From an uncultured SAR116 cluster alpha proteobacterium (GTDB taxonomy: Bacteria; Pseudomonadota; Alphaproteobacteria; Puniceispirillales; Marisalimonadaceae): a stretch of DNA of 64,000 nt. The stretch is from assembly GCA_902593735.1 (NCBI GenBank), contig CACJJL010000001.1:124001-188000 (forward strand), written 5' to 3'. This document shows positions 35,657 through 45,731 of this stretch, in pieces. The notes under the pieces were generated by a model. It did no database searches and was not told the origin of the DNA. It was given only the letters and a program-made list of their open reading frames with translations. Every line of letters starts with the position of its first letter. The stretch's first letter is position 1. A program made the position numbers and the translations under genes.

Positions 35657-36454
35657 TTACTTCTCCATTAACCAATTTGGTTTTCTCTTCTCAAAAAAAG
35701 CATTAATTCCTTCTATTGACTCAGGATTTTCCCATACATCTGCGAGAGCTTCAACAGTAAATCGAATTGTATTTTCATCTATTTTTACAGATAAATTTCT
35801 TACTAGTTTTTTTGAAGCAGATAACGCAGCAGGCGCATTTTTTAAAAAGGGTAAAATTTCGTTTGTTACAGTATCATCTATTTTATCACTCGTAGTAAAA
35901 GATTTTATTAAACCAATTTTTTGTCCTTCTTGAGGAGAAAATGTGCGGGCACTGGTAAACATGTCTATGGCATTGCTTGATCCAACTTTCAAAACCACAT
36001 ATGGACTAATTGTTGCTGGAATTAAGCCAAGCTTTGCCTCTGTAAGTGCTAATTTTATGTTATCTAAAGATACTGCTATATCACATATAGATATAATCCC
36101 AATACCACCCCCAAAAGCATTTCCTTCAACTTTTGCAATCAAAGGTTTTGGAAAATTATACATTTTAAAAAGAAGCATTGCTAATTTTTTAGCTTCTTTA
36201 ATTCTAGTTGATCTATCAGAAAAAATTTGTTTTTTCATCCAATCTAAATCTCCTCCAGCACAAAAAGATTTTCCATTAGCTGACAAAATTAACACTCTAG
36301 TATTTTCATCTTTTGATAGATTTTCAAAAGCATCACTTAATTCTTCAATCATTGTTGGTGATAAAGCATTATGTTTATCAGGTTGATTTAAAATAATGTG
36401 AGATACTCCGCCCTTGTTCTGTAAAATTATCGATTTTTTTTTAATTTTAGTCAT
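35657..36454 (-). CDS. liuC: Methylglutaconyl-CoA hydratase (crotonase family)
   Basis: This 265-aa crotonase-fold enzyme has the oxyanion segments GKSFCAGGDLDWMKK near 63 and EGNAFGGGIGIISICDIAVS near 108. The segment ALTEAKLGLIPATISPYVV near 137 matches the LiuC/AtuC-type 3-methylglutaconyl-CoA hydratases. It would hydrate the mccAB product to HMG-CoA, between carboxylation and lyase cleavage in leucine degradation. Adjacency to hmgL (4-base gap) supports this. Other crotonases are possible, but context and motif agree. Confidence 0.88.
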   Translation of the reverse strand: MTKIKKKSIILQNKGGVSHIILNQPDKHNALSPTMIEELSDAFENLSKDENTRVLILSANGKSFCAGGDLDWMKKQIFSDRSTRIKEAKKLAMLLFKMYNFPKPLIAKVEGNAFGGGIGIISICDIAVSLDNIKLALTEAKLGLIPATISPYVVLKVGSSNAIDMFTSARTFSPQEGQKIGLIKSFTTSDKIDDTVTNEILPFLKNAPAALSASKKLVRNLSVKIDENTIRFTVEALADVWENPESIEGINAFFEKRKPNWLMEK

Positions 36455-36458
36455 GGTT

Positions 36459-37313
36459 TCAGTTTAAGATTAATTTCTGAGCAATTACACTACATTCTTT
36501 TAATTTATCACTATCAAGGTTCGTTTCATAACCTTTAGATAATAGTAATTTGTTAACTTTTTCGGTTGCTACATTTCCTTTTGCTCCTGGTGAATAGGGA
36601 CAACCACCTAATCCCCCTACGGATGAATCAAACGTCTTTATACCATTTTCTAAGGAGACATTAATGTTATCAAGCGCATTTTGATAAGTATCATGAAAAT
36701 GGCCGGCTAATTTATCTGCTGATAAATATTTTAAGCATTCTTTTACTACCTCTAGTGTTTGTTGCGGTGTTCCTTTGCCGGTAGTATCACCAAGTGAAAT
36801 TTCGTAGCACCCCATTTTAAACAAATCTTTTGCAATTTGACCTACTATTTTAGGACAGACAAAATTCTCATAAGGGCAGTGAGTTGCGCAACTAATGTAA
36901 CCTCTTACAGGTATATTTAATTTCGAAGCTTTTTCAGTTATTGGAATAAATCTTTTAAGACTAGTTTTAATATCGCAGTTAGTGTTTTTTTTGCAAAATG
37001 TCTCAGATGCTGCCGTAAAAATTGCTACTTCATCAACATGAGCATTTAAGGCATCATTAAAACCTCTTTCATTGGGTGTTAATGCAGTGTATTTTGTTTT
37101 TTTATTTCTATAAATTCTACTAAAAACTTCTGCTGCATCAGCTAGTTGAGGAACCCATTTGTGACTCACAAAACTAGATGTCTCTATCTTGTTAAAACCA
37201 CATTGAGATAGTTGGTCAATAAAAAAAACTTTTTCATCAGTTGGAATAAATTTTTTTTCATTTTGAAGCCCGTCTCTTGGGCTCATTTCAAAAATATTTA
37301 CTAAATTTCTCAA
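36459..37313 (-). CDS. hmgL: Hydroxymethylglutaryl-CoA lyase
   Basis: This 284-aa TIM-barrel lyase splits HMG-CoA to acetyl-CoA and acetoacetate, the last step of leucine degradation. Characteristic residues are SPRDGLQNEKKF near 11, the metal-site HFHDTYQNALDN near 205 and the catalytic-cysteine loop VGGLGGCPYSPGAKGNVATE near 235. It lies in a minus-strand operon 11 bases after mccA. All expected motifs are present. Confidence 0.95.
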   Translation of the reverse strand: MRNLVNIFEMSPRDGLQNEKKFIPTDEKVFFIDQLSQCGFNKIETSSFVSHKWVPQLADAAEVFSRIYRNKKTKYTALTPNERGFNDALNAHVDEVAIFTAASETFCKKNTNCDIKTSLKRFIPITEKASKLNIPVRGYISCATHCPYENFVCPKIVGQIAKDLFKMGCYEISLGDTTGKGTPQQTLEVVKECLKYLSADKLAGHFHDTYQNALDNINVSLENGIKTFDSSVGGLGGCPYSPGAKGNVATEKVNKLLLSKGYETNLDSDKLKECSVIAQKLILN

Positions 37314-37324
37314 AAAAGCACCTA

Positions 37325-39328
37325 TTATTTTATTTTTTCTAAATTTAAGAGTTTGGAATTTTCAGTGACCTGTTCACCATTTTTACAAAAAATCTCTTTA
37401 ATGATTCCGTCTCGTGGGGCAATTAAGGAATATTCCATTTTCATAGCTTCTAATTTCAATAATACTTCGCCCTTTTTAACCCTGTTTTTTATTTTTAAAT
37501 TATTAATTTTTATTATTCCATGCATAGGAGCAAAAATACTATCTTCAAATTTACTATTTTCAACTGAATCTTGAGTTAAAGAATTCTTCAAAATAGCATC
37601 AAATGTATTTTCATCACTAAAAATGGTAAAAATTTTATTACCTGTTGATTTATCTCTAAAAACATAAAACTTTACTTCAAAGTTTTTGTTTTTTGTCTTT
37701 GCTTTTAAAGTTGAGTCTTGAAACGAAACAGAAGAGAAATAAAAATCTTGATTATTAAATGCAACTTCAAAATTTTCATTACTAGTTTTAGTAATACAAA
37801 AAGATATTACTTTCTGACCAATTTTTATATTTATTGGATAAGTAGCTGGTTTCCAATTATACCAATAATTTTGTTGTGAAGGTGTCAGGTTATTAAAAAT
37901 TATTAATGATGCTAAAGCTTTAAGTTGGGGTTCAATATCTTTATCAATAAATTGTTCAATATTGTTTTCTACAAACTTTGTGTAAATATCTCCTTCTCTA
38001 AAGTGTTTATTTTTTAATAATTTTTTTAATAAGTTTAAATTAGTTGTTATACCTGCAACTTCTATATCAAATAAACAATTTCTGAGATGATTTATTGCCT
38101 CCTTTCTGTTTTTGCCATGTGAAATTATTTTTGCAATCATTGGATCATAATAAGGGCTTATAAAATCTCCTTTTTTATTACCCGTATCTATAATGCAATT
38201 GGGATGGTCAGAAATTTTTGGAAATTTAAAATGATGTAGACAACCACTTTGTGGAAGAAAGTTTTTATTTATGTCTTCAGCGTAAAGTCTAGCTTCTAAG
38301 GACCAACCATTTAAATATATTTCATTTTGTGACTTAGGAAGTGTTAGGCCATTAGCTATATGTAACTGCCATTCAATAAGATTAGTTGATGTGATTTTCT
38401 CTGTAACTGGATGCTCAACTTGAATTCTCGTATTCATTTCCATAAAGTAAATTTTATTTTTATTAAGGCCATTAGTAATGTCTGCAATAAATTCTATTGT
38501 TCCCGCACCTTGATAGTCTAAAGACTTCAAAGCGTTTACAGCTAAGTCACCTAAAAATTTGCGAATTTCCTCATTAAGTTTTGGTGAAGGTGCTTCTTCA
38601 ATAATTTTTTGTTGCCTTCTTTGTAATGTGCAATCTCTATCAAAAAAATGTACTACATTTCCGTGATGATCAGAAAAAATTTGCACTTCAATATGACGAG
38701 CTTTAGTTATATATTTTTCAATTAAAATATTTTTATCATTAAAGTTTGTTGAAGCTTCACTTGAGGCCTCTTCTAAAGAAGAAAAAAAATTCTCTTTATT
38801 TTCTACAACTCTCATGCCTCTTCCGCCCCCGCCAGATCTTGCTTTTATAAGAACTGGGTAACCAATTTCATTAGCTTTTTTTTTTAGGAAATACTTATCT
38901 TGATTGTTACCATGATACCCTGGGATTATTGGAATTCCAGCTTTTTCCATAATAAGCTTTGCTTTGTCTTTTTCTCCCATATTTTTAATAATCGTACTTT
39001 TAGGACCTATAAAAATTATTTTGTTATGTTCAACATTTTTAACAAATTCTGCATTTTCAGATAACAACCCGTATCCTGGGTGAATAGCATTAGCTTTGTA
39101 TTTTTTACATATATTAATAATTGCTGATCCATTCATGTATGTCTCCGAAACTATAGATCCAGAGATATTTACAGCTTCGTCAGCAAGTTTGATATGTAAA
39201 CTATCAGCATCTTCATTTGAATATATAGCAACTGTTGGTATATCAAGATTTTTTGCACATTTAATTATTTTACATGCAATTTCACCACGGTTAGCAATTA
39301 ATAATTTTTTTATCTTTTTTTTAATCAT
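37325..39328 (-). CDS. mccA: Methylcrotonoyl-CoA carboxylase biotin-containing alpha subunit
   Basis: This 667-aa subunit carries the biotin carboxylase domain (about 1-450). Motifs are KKIKKLLIANRGEIACKII at the start, ARSGGGGRGMRVVENKE near 165 and FMEMNTRIQVEHPVTE near 290. It ends with a biotinyl domain, LKLEAMKMEYSLIAPRDG, where the AMKM lysine is biotinylated. It is paired with mccB (11-base gap) and with ivd, hmgL and the hydratase, so it should carboxylate 3-methylcrotonyl-CoA. Propionyl- or geranyl-CoA carboxylase subunits are close relatives but the context decides. Confidence 0.94.
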   Translation of the reverse strand: MIKKKIKKLLIANRGEIACKIIKCAKNLDIPTVAIYSNEDADSLHIKLADEAVNISGSIVSETYMNGSAIINICKKYKANAIHPGYGLLSENAEFVKNVEHNKIIFIGPKSTIIKNMGEKDKAKLIMEKAGIPIIPGYHGNNQDKYFLKKKANEIGYPVLIKARSGGGGRGMRVVENKENFFSSLEEASSEASTNFNDKNILIEKYITKARHIEVQIFSDHHGNVVHFFDRDCTLQRRQQKIIEEAPSPKLNEEIRKFLGDLAVNALKSLDYQGAGTIEFIADITNGLNKNKIYFMEMNTRIQVEHPVTEKITSTNLIEWQLHIANGLTLPKSQNEIYLNGWSLEARLYAEDINKNFLPQSGCLHHFKFPKISDHPNCIIDTGNKKGDFISPYYDPMIAKIISHGKNRKEAINHLRNCLFDIEVAGITTNLNLLKKLLKNKHFREGDIYTKFVENNIEQFIDKDIEPQLKALASLIIFNNLTPSQQNYWYNWKPATYPINIKIGQKVISFCITKTSNENFEVAFNNQDFYFSSVSFQDSTLKAKTKNKNFEVKFYVFRDKSTGNKIFTIFSDENTFDAILKNSLTQDSVENSKFEDSIFAPMHGIIKINNLKIKNRVKKGEVLLKLEAMKMEYSLIAPRDGIIKEIFCKNGEQVTENSKLLNLEKIK

Positions 39329-39339
39329 AATTGTGTTAG

Positions 39340-40947
39340 TTACATCCTAAAAATACCAAATTTAGTGTCTTCAATTTCTTTGTTTAATGAAATTTTAAGA
39401 CTGGCAGATAATACATCTCTTGATTTTTTTGGATCTATTATTCCATCATCCCATAATCTAGCAGAAGCATATAGAGGATGAGATTGATTTTGAAATTGTT
39501 CTAGAATAGGTTTTTTAAATGCACTTTCGATGCTTTTGTTCCATTTAGCTTTTTTGTTAAGAGTGTTTCTTTTTTTTAGAGAGGCTAAAACACTTGCTGC
39601 TTGTTCACCTCCCATTACCGAAATTCTCGAGCACGGCCAAGTCCATAGAAATCTTGGAGCGAAGGCCCTTCCACACATTCCGTAGTTACCAGCGCCAAAA
39701 CTACCACCAATTAACAATGTAATTTTTGGTACTTTTGTTGTTGCTACGGCGTTCACAAGTTTGGCGCCATTTTTTGCTATTCCACCATGTTCAGCTTTTT
39801 CGCCTACCATAAAACCAGTTATATTTTGTAAAAAAATTAAAGGTATTTTTCTTTGACTGCAAAGTTCTATAAAGTGAGTACCTTTTAATGAGCTATCTGA
39901 AAATAAAACCCCATTATTTGCAACAATCCCGCATAAATCACCTTTTAATTTTGCAAATCCAGTCACCAAAGTTGTACCAAAGTTTTTCTTAAATTCATCA
40001 AACTCAGATCCATCAACTAACCTCATGATAATTTCTCTGACGTCAAATGTTTCTTTTGGATCCGCTGGAACTATGCCAGTTAGTTCGTTTTGGTCATATA
40101 ATGGTTCCTCAAAAGATGAAATATTGCTGGCAGTTTTATTGTTTACATTTAAATTTTTAATACACTGTCTAGCTATAGTTAGGGCATGCTCGTCATTTTC
40201 AGCAAGATAGTCAGCAACTCCGGATATCTTTGTGTGGACTTCTCCTCCACCAAGACTTTCAGAATCTATAATTTCTCCAGTTGCAGCTTTTACTAAAGGT
40301 GGTCCAGCTAAAAAAATTGTACCTTGATTTTTAACAATTATAGTTTCATCTGACATCGCTGGTACATATGCACCTCCTGCAGTACAACTTCCTAAAACAA
40401 CAGCTATTTGAGGTATCTTTTTAGATGACATATTTGCTTGATTGAAAAAAATTCTTCCAAAATGTTCTTTGTCTGCGAAAACTTCATCTTGATTTGGTAG
40501 ATTTGCTCCACCAGAATCTACCAAATAAATACAGGGTAAATTGTTTTCAAGAGCAATTTCTTGTGCTCGTAAATGTTTTTTTACTGTTATTGGATAATAT
40601 GTACCTCCTTTAACAGTTGAATCATTACAAATCACCATAACGTAACGGTTATGAACTTTTCCAATTCCTGTAATTATTCCAGCTGAAGGACACTCATTAT
40701 TATACATGTTATAGCCAGCTGTTAATCCTACCTCTAAAAAAGCACTTCCAGGATCTAAAAGCTTAGATACTCTATGCCTTGGTAGCATTTTGCCACGTTT
40801 TTGATGACGGTCATTCAATTTTTTTCCACCACCATTCATGGCAATCTCAACTGCTTTATGTGTAAGTTTATAATCAACAAAAAGTTGTTTTTGGTTTTTT
40901 AAAAACTTTATATCTTTAGAGTTAACTTTTGATTTTAATACCGTCAT
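39340..40947 (-). CDS. mccB: Methylcrotonoyl-CoA carboxylase beta subunit
   Basis: This 535-aa carboxyltransferase subunit transfers CO2 from biotin to 3-methylcrotonyl-CoA. It contains [37 protein letters not shown] and [17 protein letters not shown], both typical of the MCC-beta branch, and [23 protein letters not shown] near 225. It overlaps the ivd stop by one base (TAATG). Length and motifs match liuB/mccB. Confidence 0.95.
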   Translation of the reverse strand: MTVLKSKVNSKDIKFLKNQKQLFVDYKLTHKAVEIAMNGGGKKLNDRHQKRGKMLPRHRVSKLLDPGSAFLEVGLTAGYNMYNNECPSAGIITGIGKVHNRYVMVICNDSTVKGGTYYPITVKKHLRAQEIALENNLPCIYLVDSGGANLPNQDEVFADKEHFGRIFFNQANMSSKKIPQIAVVLGSCTAGGAYVPAMSDETIIVKNQGTIFLAGPPLVKAATGEIIDSESLGGGEVHTKISGVADYLAENDEHALTIARQCIKNLNVNNKTASNISSFEEPLYDQNELTGIVPADPKETFDVREIIMRLVDGSEFDEFKKNFGTTLVTGFAKLKGDLCGIVANNGVLFSDSSLKGTHFIELCSQRKIPLIFLQNITGFMVGEKAEHGGIAKNGAKLVNAVATTKVPKITLLIGGSFGAGNYGMCGRAFAPRFLWTWPCSRISVMGGEQAASVLASLKKRNTLNKKAKWNKSIESAFKKPILEQFQNQSHPLYASARLWDDGIIDPKKSRDVLSASLKISLNKEIEDTKFGIFRM

Positions 40948-42113
40948 TATGATGTTTCCAAGAACAGCTCTCTACCAATCAACATTCTTCTTATTTCAGA
41001 AGTTCCCGCTCCAATTTCATATAACTTTGCATCTCTAAGAAGTCTGGCTACAGGAAAATCATTAGTGTATCCATTACCACCTAATGCTTGTATTGCTTCT
41101 AAAGTTAATTGAGTTGCTTTTTCTGCGGCATATAAAATACAACCAGCAGCATCTTTCCTAGTAGTTTCCCCTCTGTCACAAGCTTTCGCTACTTCGTATA
41201 CATATGACCTACATGCATTCATGGTTGTATACATATCGGCTATTTTACCTTGCATGATTTGAAATTCACCAATTGATTTTCCAAATTGTTTTCTTTCATG
41301 AATATAAGGGACTACGGTATCCATTGCAGCTGCCATTATACCCAAAGGACCTGCAGCAAGAACAACCCGCTCATAGTCCAGTCCACTCATTAAAATAGAA
41401 GCGCCTTTTCCCTCTTCACCTAAAATATTTTCTTCTGGCACAGGACAATTTTCAAAAATAAGCTCTGCGGTATTTGATCCCCTCATCCCTAACTTATCTA
41501 TTTTTTTTCCAGTAGAAAATCCTGTCATTGTTTTTTCAATTATAAATGCTGTGATGCCCTTTGATCCTCGCTTAGGGTCTGTTTTAGCGTATACGATTAA
41601 GGTATCAGCATCGGGACCATTAGTAATCCACATTTTTGAGCCGTTCAATAAATAAGTATTATTTCCTTGTTTTTCAGCATGGAGCGTCATAGAAACAACG
41701 TCTGACCCAGACCCTGTTTCACTCATTGCAAGAGCGCCAACTTTTTCACCTTTACATAAGCTTGGCAAATATTTTTCTTTTTGTTCTTCACTACCATTTC
41801 TATTTATTTGGTTAACACATAAATTAGAAAAGGCTCCATAAGACAGGCCAACAGAAGCACTTGCTCTACTTATTTCTTCCATAGCTATACAGTGAGCCAA
41901 GTAACTCATTTCACTACCACCATATTTTGAATCAGCGGTGATGCCTAAAAGTCCTAATTCACCAAGTTTTGTCCATAGTTGATTTGGAAAGGAGTTTTCT
42001 TTATCTATTTCATCAGCAATAGGAGCTATTTCTTTTTGTGCAAATTTATAAACTGTTTCTCTTAAAGCTTCATTATCTTGGCCGATTGAAAAATTCATTG
42101 AATGAAAAAACAT
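40947..42113 (-). CDS. ivd: Isovaleryl-CoA dehydrogenase
   Basis: This 388-aa FAD enzyme converts isovaleryl-CoA to 3-methylcrotonyl-CoA. The distinctive catalytic-glutamate helix [18 protein letters not shown] near 243 and the C-terminal [19 protein letters not shown] are both diagnostic of isovaleryl-CoA dehydrogenases. An internal ATG 15 bases downstream (MNFSIGQD) is an alternative start. It is the first metabolic gene in the leucine operon, behind the TerB-domain gene. Confidence 0.94.
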   Translation of the reverse strand: MFFHSMNFSIGQDNEALRETVYKFAQKEIAPIADEIDKENSFPNQLWTKLGELGLLGITADSKYGGSEMSYLAHCIAMEEISRASASVGLSYGAFSNLCVNQINRNGSEEQKEKYLPSLCKGEKVGALAMSETGSGSDVVSMTLHAEKQGNNTYLLNGSKMWITNGPDADTLIVYAKTDPKRGSKGITAFIIEKTMTGFSTGKKIDKLGMRGSNTAELIFENCPVPEENILGEEGKGASILMSGLDYERVVLAAGPLGIMAAAMDTVVPYIHERKQFGKSIGEFQIMQGKIADMYTTMNACRSYVYEVAKACDRGETTRKDAAGCILYAAEKATQLTLEAIQALGGNGYTNDFPVARLLRDAKLYEIGAGTSEIRRMLIGRELFLETS

Positions 42114-42136
42114 TTAATATTAGATCCTTATATATA

Positions 42137-42589
42137 CTAATCTTGATTTAAAGCTCTTTGTTTTGCTAAAGCACTTTCTTCCCCAGAAATATAAAGTAAT
42201 CCATTCATTCTCCTCATTAAATTAGCTTCAAAGTCGTCAACTATGCCATCTGAAAGAATTACTCCCCACATCATTTCAATAACATCAATTCTTTCTTCAT
42301 GGTTCATTTCATTTAGAATAATTTTTATTTGAGAGAAAATTTCGACCCTCTCATCACTTTTTGCTAGAGCTTCAACTAAATTCTTTTCAGCTTGATCTGA
42401 AGTGAAATTAAATTTATTAACTAATAGTTTTTTTATATATTCAAGCTCAACTTTGCCAGTATCTCCGTCAATTTGACATGCTTCTAATAGCAATATTATG
42501 ACTGCTTGTATGTCTTCTCCTTCGTGTTCGTCTTCATTCTTATCTTTAGAAGTAATATTTTGAAAAGCAGTTTTGAGATTTGAAAACAT
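42137..42589 (-). CDS. TerB-like domain protein
   Basis: This 150-aa protein is largely helical. Residues about 28-140 match the TerB-like fold: EDIQAVIILLLEACQIDGDTGKVELEYIKKLL then VIEMMWGVILSDGIVDDFEANLMRRMNGLL, with acidic residues in both repeated halves that could bind metal. It may sense or respond to an ion or stress, but no role is established. It is the first gene of the leucine operon strand, 23 bases ahead of ivd, so it is likely co-transcribed. Confidence 0.8.
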   Translation of the reverse strand: MFSNLKTAFQNITSKDKNEDEHEGEDIQAVIILLLEACQIDGDTGKVELEYIKKLLVNKFNFTSDQAEKNLVEALAKSDERVEIFSQIKIILNEMNHEERIDVIEMMWGVILSDGIVDDFEANLMRRMNGLLYISGEESALAKQRALNQD

Positions 42590-42660
42590 TTTTGACCTAT
42601 TAAATTAAAATAACGAATTTTTTGTTTATTAATGTCTAAGATGAATAAAATATAAATTTT

Positions 42661-42690
42661 TTCAAGTTTAAAATAGACATTATATACTCC
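42661..42690 (+). promoter_or_regulatory. Promoter of the glutamate dehydrogenase gene
   Basis: TTCAAG (42661-42666) and TATACT (42683-42688) are 16 bases apart. The -10 lies in TTATATACTCC, identical over 11 bases to the element before the liv binding-protein gene at 24124. The predicted leader is about 90 nt. Confidence 0.5.
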
Positions 42691-42763
42691 TTTTCTATTT
42701 TTGGTTTTTGTGTAAATGTTTATTATTAAAAATTGTTAATAGTATGAAATTCTATAAGGGGGC

Positions 42764-42778
42764 AATCCTAAAAGGATT
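42764..42778 (+). promoter_or_regulatory. Small hairpin in the gdh leader near the RBS
   Basis: AATCC-TAAAA-GGATT is a perfect 5-bp stem that ends 9 bases before the ATG and covers the GGA of the likely ribosome site. An upstream GGGGG run (42758-42762) borders it. It may modulate translation. Confidence 0.35.
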
Positions 42779-42787
42779 AAAAGAAGC

Positions 42788-44209
42788 ATGGGTAGTGACG
42801 CATTTCTAAATTCTATTGAAATCAATTTTAAAAAAGCGGCTCAATATATTCAAAAAATTGACGGAAGTGAAACACTCTCGGAAGATTTGTCAAATCAAAT
42901 TATGATGGCAAATGCTACATATGTAGTTAGATTTGGAGTTAGATTAAGAGGCTCAGTATTTACATTTGTTGGTTATCGTTCGGTTCACTCTGATCATTTT
43001 GAGCCAGTTAAAGGTGGTATAAGATATGATTTAGCTGTAAACCAGGAAGAAGTTGAAGCTTTAGCTGCCTTAATGACGTATAAATGTGCTTTAGTAGAGG
43101 TTCCCTTTGGTGGATCAAAAGGTGGACTTTTGATTGATATAAAAGAGTGGAAACCAGAAGAATTAGAGAGAATTACAAGACGTTTTACTCAAGAATTAGC
43201 TAAAAGAGATTTAATACATCCATCTCAGAATGTTCCAGCCCCAGATGTAGGAACCGGAGAACGTGAAATGGCATGGATGGCTGATGAATACCGTCGACTT
43301 AATCCAACTGACTTAAATGCTTGGGCTTGTGTTACTGGTAAACCAGTTAATAAAGGTGGAATTTCTGGAAGGACCGAAGCAACTGGAAGAGGTGTCAAAC
43401 TAGCCCTTAAAGCATTTTTCCAAAATGAAAAAGATGTAAAAAAAACTGGTCTTACCCCAGGATTGAAAGGAAAAAGGATAATAGTCCAAGGTCTTGGAAA
43501 TGTTGGCTATTACGCTGCTTATTTTTTATCCATCGAAGATGGTGCTATAATTACGCATGTTATAGAACGTGATGGTTCAGTTGTAGACAAGAATGGTATC
43601 GATATATCATCATTAAAAAATCACATAATTGAAAAAGGTAGTGTAAAAGGTTTTAGGGGTTTTGTTCAGTCTGGGCCAGAAATTTTGGAAGAAGAAGCCG
43701 ATATTTTAATTCCTGCAGCAATGGAACTAGTTATAGATGAAAAAAACGCAGATAGAATTAAAGCTAAACTCATTGTTGAAGCAGCAAATGGTCCAGTTTC
43801 AGCAAGTGCTGACGAAATACTAAACAGAAAAGGTATTGTAATTATACCAGATCTATATGCAAATGCTGGTGGAGTAACGGTTAGTTATTTTGAATGGATT
43901 AAGAATTTAAGCAGAATTAGATTAGGAAGATTACAAAAAAGAGCTCAAGAAAATCAGGTTTCTAGTTTAATAGAAGGTATCGAAAACATGACAGGAAAAA
44001 TTTTTCCTGCTGATTTTAAGTTAAAGTCTATTGAAGGATCGTCAGAAATAGACTTGGTTCGTTCTGGTTTAGAAGATACTATGCTGGAAACATATAAAGT
44101 TATTAGTGACGTTTGGAACAAACATAGTGAGATTCCTGATTTAAGGACAGCTGCTATGATTGTGGCAGTCAAAAGAATAGCTCAAAGTTATAATTCTCTT
44201 GGAATTTAA
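42788..44209 (+). CDS. gdhA: Glutamate dehydrogenase
   Basis: This 473-aa hexameric-type dehydrogenase interconverts glutamate and 2-oxoglutarate plus ammonia. The substrate domain has MTYKCALVEVPFGGSKGGLLID with the catalytic lysine and NVPAPDVGTGEREMAWM with the catalytic aspartate. The Rossmann domain begins RIIVQGLGNVGYYAAYFL near 240. It also has GRTEATGRGVKLAL. Cofactor preference (NAD or NADP) cannot be set by eye. It is convergent with amtB across a shared terminator, so nitrogen uptake and assimilation genes face each other. Confidence 0.94.
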   Translation: MGSDAFLNSIEINFKKAAQYIQKIDGSETLSEDLSNQIMMANATYVVRFGVRLRGSVFTFVGYRSVHSDHFEPVKGGIRYDLAVNQEEVEALAALMTYKCALVEVPFGGSKGGLLIDIKEWKPEELERITRRFTQELAKRDLIHPSQNVPAPDVGTGEREMAWMADEYRRLNPTDLNAWACVTGKPVNKGGISGRTEATGRGVKLALKAFFQNEKDVKKTGLTPGLKGKRIIVQGLGNVGYYAAYFLSIEDGAIITHVIERDGSVVDKNGIDISSLKNHIIEKGSVKGFRGFVQSGPEILEEEADILIPAAMELVIDEKNADRIKAKLIVEAANGPVSASADEILNRKGIVIIPDLYANAGGVTVSYFEWIKNLSRIRLGRLQKRAQENQVSSLIEGIENMTGKIFPADFKLKSIEGSSEIDLVRSGLEDTMLETYKVISDVWNKHSEIPDLRTAAMIVAVKRIAQSYNSLGI

Positions 44210-44211
44210 AA

Positions 44212-44234
44212 AAAGGGAGCATAAAGCTCCCTTT
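44212..44234. terminator. Bidirectional intrinsic terminator between gdhA and amtB
   Basis: AAAGGGAGC-ATAAA-GCTCCCTTT is a perfect 9-bp stem with a 5-base loop. On the minus strand it is followed by a T-rich tail (TTTTTTTAAATTCC), ideal for amtB. On the plus strand the tail TTTGATAATTTAATTTT also serves gdhA. Confidence 0.9.
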
Positions 44235-44256
44235 GATAATTTAATTTTGATTAAGT

Positions 44257-45552
44257 TTACTTTTTAAAATCTGGATAAGCTTCCATTCCAATCTCGGCTA
44301 AGTCAACACCTTCAAGTTCTTCTTCGGCAGTAACTCTAATACCTATTGTAAACTTAATTATATACCAGACGATTGCTGATGCTATAATTGTAAATGCACC
44401 GATGGCAAATATTCCATAGAGTTGAGCACCTATCGTAGCATCTGAATTTGAGAAAATAACTGCTATTGTACCCCAAATTCCAGCAAATAAATGTACAGGT
44501 ATAGCACCTACGACATCATCAATTTTAAATTTGTCAAGCATTGGTATAGTAAGTACAACAATTAATCCACCAACAGCACCTATAAAAATAGCTAGCATTG
44601 GAGATGGAGCTAATGGTTCAGCTGTAATAGCAACTAGCCCACCTAGTGCACCATTTAGTGCCATTGTTAAGTCTGTTTTCTTGTAAAATAACATTGTTAA
44701 AATAAGTGCTATTACAACCCCACCAGCTGCGGCAAGATTTGTATTAATATAAATATTTGATATAGCTGTTACGTCAGCTCCAGATCCCATAGCTAGTTGA
44801 GAGCCACCATTAAAACCGAACCAGCCAAACCAAAGTATAAATGTACCTAATGTGGCCAAAGGTAAATTTGAGCCTGGCATTGGATTTACACTTCCATCGT
44901 CAGAATATTTACCTTTTCTCGCACCTAATATTATTGCACCGGTTAATGCTGCCCAACCACCTACACCATGAACTATAGACGATCCAGCAAAGTCTAAAAA
45001 CCCGGCTTGGTTTAAGTACCCACCACCCCATGACCATGATCCTTGTATAGGATATATAAATCCACAAAGTAATACAACAAATACAAAAAAAGCTTTTAAT
45101 TTCACTCTTTCTGCTACCGCGCCACTAACAATTGAAGCAGCCGTTGCACAAAAAACCATTTGAAACCACCAATCTGAACCAGATGAATAAGTTGCATCTT
45201 TTTCGCCACCGAAAGTTGTACCATCAGATGGGCCCCAAATCGAAAAAGAACCTATATAACCTGAAACATCCATATACATAAGATTATATCCAACAATTGC
45301 AAACATAATACCGGCAATGGAATATAAACCAATATTTTTTGCACATTGAACAACTGCATTTTTTGCTCTCACTAAGCCTGTTTCCAACATACAAAAACCC
45401 GCAGCCATCAACATAACCAGAAATCCATGAACCAAGAAAGAAAAGGAATTCAATATATATGCTGTTTCAGCATCAGTTGCAGCAAAAGCTGAACCTGTAA
45501 TACTCATTATGATTGCAGGTATTAGTAGTAATAACCTGATTAAATTAGACAT
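44257..45552 (-). CDS. amtB: Ammonium transporter AmtB
   Basis: This 431-aa inner-membrane channel has a signal-like N-terminus (MSNLIRLLLLIPAIIMSITGSAFA) and about 11 membrane spans. Amt-family landmarks include FLVMLMAAGFCMLETGLVRAKNAV, SIVHGVGGWAALTGAIILGARKGKY (pore-histidine region) and IPVHLFAGIWGTIAVIF (second pore histidine). It conducts ammonium into the cell. The C-terminal tail ELEGVDLAEIGMEAYPDF would contact a PII protein. No glnK lies next to it in this window. A half-length glnE is the next gene upstream on the same strand. Confidence 0.95.
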   Translation of the reverse strand: MSNLIRLLLLIPAIIMSITGSAFAATDAETAYILNSFSFLVHGFLVMLMAAGFCMLETGLVRAKNAVVQCAKNIGLYSIAGIMFAIVGYNLMYMDVSGYIGSFSIWGPSDGTTFGGEKDATYSSGSDWWFQMVFCATAASIVSGAVAERVKLKAFFVFVVLLCGFIYPIQGSWSWGGGYLNQAGFLDFAGSSIVHGVGGWAALTGAIILGARKGKYSDDGSVNPMPGSNLPLATLGTFILWFGWFGFNGGSQLAMGSGADVTAISNIYINTNLAAAGGVVIALILTMLFYKKTDLTMALNGALGGLVAITAEPLAPSPMLAIFIGAVGGLIVVLTIPMLDKFKIDDVVGAIPVHLFAGIWGTIAVIFSNSDATIGAQLYGIFAIGAFTIIASAIVWYIIKFTIGIRVTAEEELEGVDLAEIGMEAYPDFKK

Positions 45553-45690
45553 AATAAATCTCCGTTTAAATTAGTATTTATCGAAGATCTAATGAAATTT
45601 AGTTGATTAAAAGTGAGTAAGCGGAGGTGTAGTTCAGTAAATTAAAATTGATTAATAATTAAACACAAAATGGTGATAAAATTATACCTG
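45553..45690 (-). promoter_or_regulatory. amtB leader with -10 and RBS-sequestering complement
   Basis: A perfect TATAAT (minus strand, 45681-45686) would give a leader of about 120 nt. Within it CTCCG lies about 65 bases upstream and is complementary to CGGAG of the amtB ribosome site (AAACGGAGATT). This allows a closed form in which the site is hidden. No sigma-54 GG/GC element is visible. Confidence 0.4.
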
Positions 45691-45731
45691 ATGAAAATTT
45701 ATGCATTTAATTACTCGTCAAATTTTGAAAT

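Noticed and set aside
35943-36386. 147-aa plus-strand ORF
   Set aside because: It lies fully antisense to the methylglutaconyl-CoA hydratase gene and shows no domain.
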